In this document: positions 6,754 to 11,565 of the stretch, piece after piece | How positions within the stretch are numbered: position 1 is the stretch's first letter | How the letters are laid out: each line of letters opens with the position of its first letter | DNA from: DATFJZ01 sp034660495 | GTDB taxonomy: Bacteria; Desulfobacterota; Desulfobacteria; Desulfobacterales; Desulfobacteraceae | Direction: 5' to 3' | NCBI GenBank assembly: GCA_034660495.1 | Contig: JAYEJJ010000230.1 | Location: 1 to 11,565, forward strand | Length of the DNA stretch: 11,565 nt | Made by a program: the position numbers and the translations under genes | Notes under the pieces: generated by a model | The model's database searches: none | Told to the model about the DNA's origin: nothing | Seen by the model: only the letters and a program-made list of their open reading frames with translations

Positions 6754-7032
6754 ATGGATAAAATGGACAAAACACAATTTGATTTGCAGCGCGCATATTG
6801 CCGGATGCTGGGCCATGAGGTGCCGTTTTCCTATTGCCGTAAGGTCAGGGACGGACTGCCCTGTTTCAGGGTGCTGGACTGCTGGTTTCAGAAATTTCCA
6901 GTACAGGCGTTTATCAGCAATAATTATTCAGTAAAGGAGCAGGAGATCATATTTGAACAGCCCCAAAACAAAGTCACCACTCTGATAGACCTGATCGAAA
7001 GGGCGAAAAGTAATATGGCAAAGCAAAGATAA
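6754..7032 (+). CDS. Small cysteine-containing protein of unknown function
   Basis: This 92-residue soluble protein has no signal peptide or membrane segment. Four cysteines lie in a compact N-terminal half (C16, C28, C37, C43) within C-R-M-L-G-H-E-V-P-F-S-Y-C-R and L-P-C-x5-D-C-W-F. The pattern fits metal binding or a redox-active cluster but matches no named domain that I can assign. I believe similar 'LGHEVPFSYCR…LPC…DCWF' proteins occur as small conserved hypotheticals in sulfate reducers; that is from memory. The C-terminal third is a likely helix (K-V-T-T-L-I-D-L-I-E-R-A-K). It starts 15 bases after trpB2, so it is probably co-transcribed. The ribosome site is weak (AGGG 11 bases upstream), and an in-frame ATG three codons in is an alternative start. 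Confidence 0.7.
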   Translation: MDKMDKTQFDLQRAYCRMLGHEVPFSYCRKVRDGLPCFRVLDCWFQKFPVQAFISNNYSVKEQEIIFEQPQNKVTTLIDLIERAKSNMAKQR

Positions 7033-7089
7033 CGTCCGCCCCCTTGTATTCACCTGTTACCTGTGATAACAACGGGCTGTTTATTAACA

Positions 7090-7164
7090 CTCGATTATCA
7101 GGTTTTTATGGAAGGAGCGATAAAGGGCCTCCTGCGGTGATATTCAAAAAACCTGATAATCGAG
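7090..7164. mobile_element. Complete 75-bp palindromic MITE-like element with perfect 18-bp terminal inverted repeats
   Basis: The left end CTCGATTATCAGGTTTTT (7090-7107) and the right end AAAAACCTGATAATCGAG (7147-7164) are perfect inverted copies. The 39-bp core has a second small stem (AGGAG and CTCCT) around a purine-rich loop. The left 36 bases match 11454 onward closely, and the right 33 bases match the inverse of 3791 onward, so this is a minimal, internally deleted form of a longer family. It separates the trpB2 unit from the exporter gene and, as RNA, would fold into a long hairpin. No clear target-site duplication was seen beyond a possible two-base CA. Confidence 0.8.
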
Positions 7165-7264
7165 CAACAGGATTCACGTATGGGATTTGAACCCTTCAGG
7201 ATCGTGCCCATGCCGAAAAAAACAAGGCAGATCAACCTGGATGCAGATATCCCTGCGCTACATT

Positions 7265-8052
7265 ATGGACATGAAAACCACCCTGGGCTGTCTGGCTGTG
7301 TTTGGATCTGCCTTTTGCTTTTATCTGGCAACCGTTGTGATCAAATGGTCCAGCATGGCTGGCCTGTCCATTGATTCCGCCCTTTTTACCATGNNNNNNN
7401 NNNNNNNNNNNNNNNNNNNNNNNNNNNNNNNNNNNNNNNNNNNNNNNNNNNNNNNNNNNNNNNNNNNNNNNNNNNNNNNNNNNNNNNNNNNNNGATGTTT
7501 TTCAGGCACCAGCGGGATCTGGTTTCAATCGGCATTGTAATCATGGCCTTTGCCGGGGTATGGCTGGTCTTATCCCCTCAAGGCATTGCTTTTTCCGCCG
7601 ATTCCTTATGGGCCCTGGCATCGGGCCTGTCAGCAGCCTTTGCCATTATTTACCTGAACCTGTCCCGCCAGGTCCATGATACCCACACCACCCTGTCTGC
7701 CATGTTCAGCATCGGGGGCATCCTCATTTTCTGTCTTTTTTTTCACAAGATGCGGATACCGGATTTTAAGGAATTCCAATACCTGTTCTGGTGTTCTGTT
7801 ATTGCCATAGCCGGTCAGTACATGCTCACCCTGGGATTTAAATACGTGACAGCCATCGAAGGCGGAATCATTTCTTCCACCCGGATTCTACTGGCCGCCC
7901 TGCTGGGACCCTTTATCGCCATGGACCCGTTTCTCTCTCCAGTGGGATGGACCGGGGCGTCTCTGATTTTTTCCGGTAATGTACTGCTGACCCTGAGAAA
8001 GGCCAGGCATATGAATTCAGAGCGCAGTCTCATGGCAGAAAAGAAAACCTAA
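7265..8052 (+). CDS. EamA/DMT-family transporter, interrupted by an assembly gap
   Basis: This is a drug/metabolite transporter superfamily (EamA) membrane protein; such proteins export small metabolites, often amino acids, but the substrate is not readable here. Before the gap is one transmembrane segment (L-G-C-L-A-V-F-G-S-A-F-C-F-Y-L-A-T-V-V-I-K). After it come the last helix of the first EamA repeat (S-I-G-I-V-I-M-A-F-A-G-V-W-L-V-L) and a full second repeat of about five helices, including the typical G-F-K-Y-V-T-A-I-E-G-G-I-I and a final G-x-x-L-I-F-S-G-N-V-L-L. The halves lie in different frames only because the 100-N filler has arbitrary length; this is not evidence of a frameshift. 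By comparison with the usual ~290 residues, roughly 60-85 residues are missing. The start is uncertain: ATGs at 7241, 7265 and 7271 share the frame and none has a good ribosome site. Confidence 0.8.
7394..7493. other. Assembly gap of exactly 100 N
   Basis: The run of N is exactly 100 bases, the usual placeholder for a gap of unknown size in a scaffold. It lies inside the transporter gene. The true missing length is likely around 180-260 bp, judged from the missing helices 2-4 of the first EamA repeat. Confidence 0.97.
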
Positions 8053-8186
8053 CTCTATCCACGGTCAGCGAGCCGCCGAATTTGATGAAAATTTGCCAGA
8101 TCAGCTCAATACGCTTAACCCCGAATATGGGTGCCGGCGCACCAGAACCAGTATGCCATTAAAGCATTCCCGATAATCCGTTCGGT
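8053..8186 (+). other. Convergent intergenic region with a possible decayed 3' gene fragment
   Basis: Between the converging transporter and alkD-like genes, a plus-strand frame (about 8036-8176, stop TAA 8174-8176) has codon-like composition and reads A-A-E-F-D-E-N-L…L-N-P-E-Y-G-C-R-R. The N-x-E-Y-x-x-x-R arrangement loosely recalls the C-terminus of GH3-type acyl-adenylate enzymes, but there is no start or ribosome site, so at most it is a remnant. A short perfect hairpin (GGTGC 8130-8134, GCACC 8139-8143) lies here but lacks a T-run. Confidence 0.25.
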
Positions 8187-8876
8187 TTATTCCCTTAAAT
8201 TATGAAGAACTGCTTTATGGGCGCTTGATACCCGGTAACTTTCCCGTGATTTTTGAATGGCTTTGTTATGGGTTTTTTTATCCAGGGTATTTTCCTTAAA
8301 AAAGGCAATGGTTTCTTCAGGGTATTTTGCCATGCAGACAGATATGAGCCAGGCGTTTGCCATATGGGCATAATGCCCGGTATGCACAACACTTTGGGAG
8401 AGATTGAAAATCATGTTCAGCCTGTCTTTTTCCACATAATGGGTGAGCAGGAGAACCAGGCCGGCACGGACAACAAATTCCTTATCTGATTTCAGCCATT
8501 TTCTGATAACCGGCAGGATATCTTCTTTTCCCTTGGCAATTCGCATGAATTTGCCGACTGTTGCATCAATTTGTGCCCAGTTGTCCACTTTGTCAAGAAA
8601 TTGCTCAGTAAAAGGCAGAAGGTCTTTAAAAGATTTATCCATATAGGAGAGCACCATTCCTTCAAGCAGAATCATTTCATATATGTTATGCTTGTCACAT
8701 TGGACAAAGTCAAAATTTTTCTGCTCAGCTGTATTTTTGGCGATTTTTCTCAATGCAGGCATCCGCACACCCAGCATGACTTGACGGGTTGGAATAATTC
8801 TGCTGTTAAACACTTTATAATCTTTTTCTGCCAAATTTTTTAGTTTTTTCAGAACTGACATTTTTTCATCGTTCAT
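8187..8876 (-). CDS. AlkD-like DNA alkylation repair protein
   Basis: This is a 229-residue all-helical HEAT-like-repeat protein of the DNA alkylation repair family (PF08713), whose studied member AlkD is a DNA glycosylase for N3- and N7-alkylated purines. Visible signatures are LGVRMPALRKIAK (35-47), YEMILLEGMVLSYM (66-79), VDNWAQID (97-104), RAGLVLLLTHYV (137-148) and NAWLISVCMAKYPEET (174-189). W100, D104 and W176 are spaced much like the W109/D113/W187 triad of Bacillus cereus AlkD, so activity is plausible. Length is normal. Neither ATG (8876 or 8861) has a good ribosome site; upstream of the first is a C-rich run. It lies 41 bases downstream of the CoA-transferase gene on the same strand, so it is probably transcribed with it. 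It is more AT-rich than that neighbour, which suggests a different history. Confidence 0.85.
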   Translation of the reverse strand: MNDEKMSVLKKLKNLAEKDYKVFNSRIIPTRQVMLGVRMPALRKIAKNTAEQKNFDFVQCDKHNIYEMILLEGMVLSYMDKSFKDLLPFTEQFLDKVDNWAQIDATVGKFMRIAKGKEDILPVIRKWLKSDKEFVVRAGLVLLLTHYVEKDRLNMIFNLSQSVVHTGHYAHMANAWLISVCMAKYPEETIAFFKENTLDKKTHNKAIQKSRESYRVSSAHKAVLHNLRE

Positions 8877-8917
8877 GGGGTGGGGGCTGGTTGGCCGAAG
8901 TTATGACCAAGCCCGAC

Positions 8918-10162
8918 CTACTGAACCACTCCCTTTTTTCTGAGCACGGCAATTTTTTCGGTGTCATATCCCAGGTGACTGAGAATATCATCGGTCTGCT
9001 CTCCCTTGTCCGCGGCCCGGGTACGGATTTCAGGATGGCATTTCCCGAAAACGACTGGATATCCCGGAATATTCATCTCACCGATACCTGGATAATGTGC
9101 AGGTCTGACAAAGCCGTTCTCAATGGCCTGGAGATCGTTCTCCACATCCATTATCTTCTGGATCGGGGCAAACATCAGCTTGGCCGCCATAAAATCCGCC
9201 ATCCACTCCTTTTGTGAGCGGGTGGCAAAAATTTTATCAAATCTCTCGGTCAGCTCATGGGATTTTACCGGTCGTCCCTTTTCATCTGTAAATTTCGGAT
9301 CATTGAGCAGGTCTTCCGTCCCCATGACCCTGCAGAAAGTGCCCCAGTACTTTTCTTCAGGATGGTGGGTACACATGACCCACAAATTGTCCCTGCAGCA
9401 GAATACATTTCTCAACGGAGAATGGTGGGAACGGTCAGTTGATACACAGGGGTCTATGTTCAACGCATTGGACAGCATCAGGTTGAAGTGCTGCAGCCAC
9501 AGTGCCGTCCCGTAAAGGGAAACATGCACCTCCTGGGAGATACCCTGGCGCTCCCTGGCCAGAAGGGCGGCCAGTATGGCATGGGACAGGGTGATGGCCG
9601 TGGCCTGATCCAGAATACCGATGTGGAGGAGAGCCGGCGAAGACGCTCCTGTAGCAAACATCAGGCCGGAACAGGCCTGACCCAGGGGATCAAAGGCCCC
9701 GATATCCTGCAAAGGACCGTTGGGTCCATAACCGGAAACACTGGCGTGAATGATTTTTGAATTTAAGGCACAAACAGCGTCATAGTCCAGACCCAGCTTT
9801 TTCTTGGTGCTCTTGCGCAGATTGGTCAAAAACACATCTGCATCACTGATCAGCTGGTTTAAAATCTTCCGGCCTGCTTCAGTTTTGATATCCAGGCAGA
9901 TATTTTTTTTATTGCGGTTGGACACCTCAAACGCCAGACTGCGGCCGTCGGGCCCTGCCATGTCAATCGCCCCTACCTTGGTCCAGTAACGGATACCGTC
10001 TCCCACAGGGGCTTCCACCTTAATCACCTCAGCACCCAGATCGCCCAGTATGGCGCCGCCTCCGGGACCTGCGTGAAACACCCCGTATTCAACAACCCTG
10101 ATTCCGTCAAGGGGAAGGGGAAGGTCTTTCCGGCCGTCTGCATCATGATATCTGATATCCAT
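8918..10162 (-). CDS. Class III CoA-transferase, CaiB/BaiF family
   Basis: This is a family III CoA-transferase (formyl-CoA transferase/CaiB/BaiF type), moving CoA between organic acids through enzyme-bound anhydride intermediates. The donor and acceptor cannot be told from sequence. Visible are the N-terminal LDGIRVVEYG (18-27) and GAILGDLGAEVIKVE (36-50), then SNRNKKNICLDIKT (81-94), and FDPLGQACSGLMFATG (157-172). The catalytic Asp is D185 in GILDQATAITLSHAILAAL, aligning with D169 of formyl-CoA transferase (from memory of the family). The usual Gly after the Asp is not kept. At 414 residues the length is normal. AAGGAG lies seven to eight bases before the ATG at 10162. The alkD-like gene follows after 41 bases. 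No acyl-CoA dehydrogenase or ligase that would reveal the pathway is present. Confidence 0.9.
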   Translation of the reverse strand: MDIRYHDADGRKDLPLPLDGIRVVEYGVFHAGPGGGAILGDLGAEVIKVEAPVGDGIRYWTKVGAIDMAGPDGRSLAFEVSNRNKKNICLDIKTEAGRKILNQLISDADVFLTNLRKSTKKKLGLDYDAVCALNSKIIHASVSGYGPNGPLQDIGAFDPLGQACSGLMFATGASSPALLHIGILDQATAITLSHAILAALLARERQGISQEVHVSLYGTALWLQHFNLMLSNALNIDPCVSTDRSHHSPLRNVFCCRDNLWVMCTHHPEEKYWGTFCRVMGTEDLLNDPKFTDEKGRPVKSHELTERFDKIFATRSQKEWMADFMAAKLMFAPIQKIMDVENDLQAIENGFVRPAHYPGIGEMNIPGYPVVFGKCHPEIRTRAADKGEQTDDILSHLGYDTEKIAVLRKKGVVQ

Positions 10163-10220
10163 TCTATCTCTCCTTTTCCTTCAATTCCATTGCCTGCCAT
10201 CTGCAGCGCCATTTCAACAC

Positions 10221-10232
10221 CCCGGGCCCGGG
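10221..10232. repeat. 12-bp GC palindrome CCCGGGCCCGGG upstream of the CoA-transferase gene
   Basis: This perfect 12-bp palindrome lies in the 99-bp gap between the STAS-like and CoA-transferase genes, about 60 bases before the latter's ATG. It has no T-run, so a terminator role is doubtful; it may be a regulator site or chance. Confidence 0.3.
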
Positions 10233-10261
10233 CGGCTGTTCAGTATCTGCTGTGGTAACCT

Positions 10262-10633
10262 TTATGATAAAAGATAGGCTTCAGCTGTTTCATAGTCATT
10301 GAAAACATGATATTTAACGGGAAGGATTCTGGTCATGGAAACAAACATCTCTGCAATAGCAGAATTAAATTTTCCAGGAACCAGCAGCGCTGATCTGTCT
10401 GCGAATTTTTTACTTTCCGGTTTATAAAGTTTCATGATCCCGACAATTTCCTTTAAATCACCAATGGACAATCCCAGGGATGCCTGCCTGAAATCCCACA
10501 GGGTGTGTTTCTCCTGATACTGGGGATGCTGCAGGATTTCTCCCATCAATGATATCAACTCAGGTTTAACAGTCAGTCCGGATATCATTACCTTTATGTG
10601 TTCAGGATGAGAAAGGTCCAGCTCAGTTTCCAT
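10262..10633 (-). CDS. SpoIIAA/STAS-like small protein
   Basis: This 123-residue soluble protein has the layout of the SpoIIAA-like (STAS/SEC14-type) family of bacterial hypotheticals. The N-terminal half carries G-x-x-x-x-P-E-L-I-S-L-M-G-E-I-L-Q-H-P, then L-W-D-F-R-Q-A-S at about residues 45-52 (the usual 'l.DlR.a' strand), S-I-G-D-L-K-E-I-V, F-A-D-R-S-A-L-L-V, and a final K-Y-H-V-F-N-D-Y-E-T-A-E-A-Y-L-L, the terminal helix typical of these proteins. No conserved phosphorylatable Ser could be confirmed. The role is unknown; relatives are often placed near signalling genes. AAGGA is only three bases from the ATG, with GGAG further upstream. A promoter is visible about 60-110 bases upstream. 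The CoA-transferase gene starts 99 bases downstream on the same strand, so shared transcription is possible. Confidence 0.7.
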   Translation of the reverse strand: METELDLSHPEHIKVMISGLTVKPELISLMGEILQHPQYQEKHTLWDFRQASLGLSIGDLKEIVGIMKLYKPESKKFADRSALLVPGKFNSAIAEMFVSMTRILPVKYHVFNDYETAEAYLLS

Positions 10634-10695
10634 TTATCCTTCTGCTCCGCATAAAATTAAAAGTCAGTATACTCTTGCATATCCGAGCCTCACGT

Positions 10696-10745
10696 ATTAT
10701 CACAATTCAAATTATTTTTATTGCAGACAGAACTTTATTTGTCAA
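10696..10745 (-). promoter_or_regulatory. Promoter candidates for the STAS-like gene
   Basis: Two minus-strand options overlap. One is TTGACA (10745-10740) with a 17-base spacer and AATAAA (10722-10717): perfect -35, moderate -10. The other is an extended -10, TG-T-GATAAT (10704-10696), without a good -35. Either would give a leader of roughly 55-80 bases before the ATG at 10633. Confidence 0.45.
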
Positions 10746-10883
10746 CAAGATCATCCAGCAGTTTCCATTCTGTATTTGTGATTCGATGATCAAATTCATA
10801 TCTGATTTCTCGAAAATGGGGCCAGGACTGCGTGGAGGGGATAAACGGCCGTATCTGCGTAACATGGTGGACAATTCCCAGAG

Positions 10884-10905
10884 AAACAGGAGATCCTGTT
10901 TTTTT
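10884..10905 (+). terminator. Rho-independent terminator, plus strand
   Basis: The stem AAACAGG (10884-10890) and CCTGTTT (10895-10901), loop AGAT, runs into a T-tract of seven (10899-10905). On the minus strand the stem is followed only by TTTCTC. The nearest recognised plus-strand gene ends at 8052, so this terminator has no known gene to serve. Confidence 0.5.
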
Positions 10906-10906
10906 C

Positions 10907-10936
10907 AATCTGCCGGGGAACAGCTCCCGGCAGATT
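10907..10936. terminator. 11-bp perfect hairpin after the chemoreceptor fragment
   Basis: The arms AATCTGCCGGG (10907-10917) and CCCGGCAGATT (10926-10936) pair perfectly over an 8-base loop. It lies 16 bases beyond the stop of the minus-strand chemoreceptor fragment, a normal terminator position, but the minus strand has no T-run after it; the plus strand has TTTT. It may be a terminator without a strong U-tract or a transcript-stabilising hairpin. Confidence 0.45.
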
Positions 10937-10952
10937 TTATGAAAAAATAATA

Positions 10953-11387
10953 CTAAAAGTCGGAGAAGTCGTCCCCGTCATCCATGGGAATGACATCCCT
11001 GGGCGTTACCTGCTTTTTATGGGCGATCTCCCGGCGGGAATTTTTAGCTGATTGTTTTGCTGTTCCGCCACCGACCTGTCTCTGGCCTGATTTTTTCTTT
11101 TTGCGCACACCATAAAAGGCTATGGTTTTCTGGGAATCCTCTTTTGATGCGCCGACAACTGCCACCAGATCCTCAACCATTTTCTTCATCTGCTCGGCCT
11201 GGGAGTTCATTTCTTCGGCTGCACTGGCCGCTTCCTCAGCATTGGCAGCGTTCTGCTGGGTCACCTTATCCATGTCTGCCACAGCTGTGTTGATCTGCTC
11301 GATACCCTGGGTCTGCTCATCGGAAGCCGCATTGATTTCACTTACCAGTTCCCCGACTTTTCTGGAACTTTTTTTTACCTTAAAACC
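10953..11387 (-). pseudogene. 5'-truncated methyl-accepting chemotaxis protein (C-terminal signalling fragment)
   Basis: This is the C-terminal part of a chemoreceptor, which in full form senses ligands and signals through CheW/CheA. Homology is clear from S-S-R-K-V-G-E-L (from about 11369) through E-I-N-A-A-S-D-E-Q-T-Q-G-I-E-Q-I-N-T-A-V, T-Q-Q-N-A-A-N-A-E-E and A-E-E-M-N-S-Q-A-E-Q-M-K to a basic stretch and an acidic tail ending D-D-F-S-D-F. Only the distal return helix of the signalling domain remains; the sensor domain, membrane segments, HAMP and hairpin tip are absent. In frame, a TAA lies at 11390-11388, just past the last homologous codons. An internal ATG at 11282 could be read but has no ribosome site. 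The break coincides with a repeat end (11382-11397), suggesting rearrangement at a repeat. Confidence 0.8.
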
Positions 11388-11397
11388 TTAAATCGAG
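11382..11397. repeat. Lone diverged end of the palindromic repeat family at the chemoreceptor break
   Basis: AAAACCTTAAATCGAG matches the family end AAAACCTGATAATCGAG with 14 identical bases, one gap and two changes. Read on the minus strand the similarity to the left end continues a little (CTCGATT…AGGTTTT-A-GG). It directly abuts the last chemoreceptor-like codons. Confidence 0.4.
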
Positions 11398-11405
11398 ATT
11401 TTTCT

Positions 11406-11435
11406 TTGAAAAAAATATGTTTAAAGACGTATAAT
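11406..11435 (+). promoter_or_regulatory. Sigma-70-type promoter pointing into the right-hand repeat element
   Basis: TTGAAA (11406-11411), an 18-base spacer and a perfect TATAAT (11430-11435) form a good plus-strand promoter. Transcription would start near 11442 and enter the repeat at 11454. The target gene, if any, lies beyond the window. Confidence 0.5.
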
Positions 11436-11453
11436 AAGACAGAGATCATAATA

Positions 11454-11565
11454 CTCGATTATCAAGTTTTTATGGAAGGACCGAATAGGAGCCCCCAGCG
11501 GTTGCCTGTCAGGAACTTTGAGAACCAAAGGAGATCAGACTTTTTTCCTGCCAGGCGTTAAAAAA
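11454..11565 (+). mobile_element. MITE-like nested palindromic repeat, left part (runs off the window)
   Basis: It begins CTCGATTATCAAGTTTTT followed by ATGGAAGGA, nearly identical to the left end of the 75-bp element at 7090. It continues with GGTTGCCTGTCAGGAAC, present also at 3830-3845, and ends at the window edge with CCTGCCAGGCGTTAAAAAA, the exact inverse of 3921-3939. It therefore seems to be the left half of the long form, whose right half is seen at 3791-3941. Confidence 0.65.

Larger units (their letters stand above)
10634..10952. other. Intergenic region between the STAS-like gene and the chemoreceptor fragment
   Basis: Besides the promoter and hairpins listed separately, a minus-strand frame (10735-10908, 57 codons from a TTG, stop TAA 10735-10737) has protein-like content ending in E-W-K-L-L-D-D-L-V-D-K. 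It has no Shine-Dalgarno site, and the frame remains open upstream through a hairpin into the chemoreceptor fragment. A plus-strand frame over the same bases is also open. Neither is supported enough to call. Confidence 0.35.

Noticed and set aside
10163..10255. Minus-strand frame upstream of the CoA-transferase (A-R-A-R-G-V-E-M-A-L-Q-M-A-G) and a GTG-started 18-codon upstream ORF ending one base before the ATG
   Set aside because: The first begins right after a stop and runs out of frame into the CoA-transferase; the second has no ribosome site. Both are too short to call.
7090..11565. Dispersed palindromic repeats as a CRISPR array
   Set aside because: Copies are kilobases apart, differ in length and orientation, and no regularly spaced spacers or cas genes are present.

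Overview
The window looks like a chromosomal scaffold piece from a sulfate-reducing member of the Desulfobacterota (Desulfobacter/Desulfobacula-like). The reasons are the mixture of metabolic genes (TrpB2-type tryptophan synthase beta, a class III CoA-transferase, a Phenol_MetA_deg-type outer-membrane protein), the acidic-tailed chemoreceptor fragment, and many dispersed palindromic repeats. This is an inference from protein resemblance; no rRNA or tRNA is present.

Layout. Positions 1-237 hold the 3' end of a plus-strand gene, possibly DUF4198-like. Positions 253-4050 carry two minus-strand genes for unrelated ATPase/PD-(D/E)XK proteins: a GC-rich AAA_14/DUF4143 gene and an AT-rich AAA-ATPase_like/PDDEXK_9 gene. 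This block is bounded by a near-perfect 21-bp direct repeat, one copy of which is the 3' end of the minus-strand outer-membrane protein gene (4032-5003). From 5004 to 5364 is a divergent intergenic region with several palindromes. TrpB2 (5365-6738) follows, with a small Cys-rich protein directly behind it. A complete 75-bp element with perfect 18-bp terminal inverted repeats lies at 7090-7164. An EamA/DMT exporter gene (7265-8052) is interrupted by exactly 100 N. On the minus strand come a SpoIIAA/STAS-like gene (10633-10262), a CaiB/BaiF CoA-transferase (10162-8918) and an AlkD-like DNA alkylation repair gene (8876-8187). The right end holds a 5'-truncated methyl-accepting chemotaxis protein fragment, then a plus-strand promoter firing into another repeat copy that runs off the window.

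The most notable feature is a family of MITE-like elements with ends of the type CTCGATTATCARGTTTTT. It appears as a minimal 75-bp copy, two longer nested-palindrome copies (3791-3941 and 11454-11565) that share a 19-base inner arm, a diverged copy at 5028-5122, and a lone end at 11382-11397 that coincides with the broken 5' end of the chemoreceptor. Together with the direct-repeat-bounded ATPase block they point to a rearranged accessory region. No transposase or integrase gene is visible.

The genes do not form one obvious pathway. The likely transcription units are trpB2 plus the small Cys-rich gene, and the CoA-transferase plus alkD-like gene. The rest appear to be single genes.
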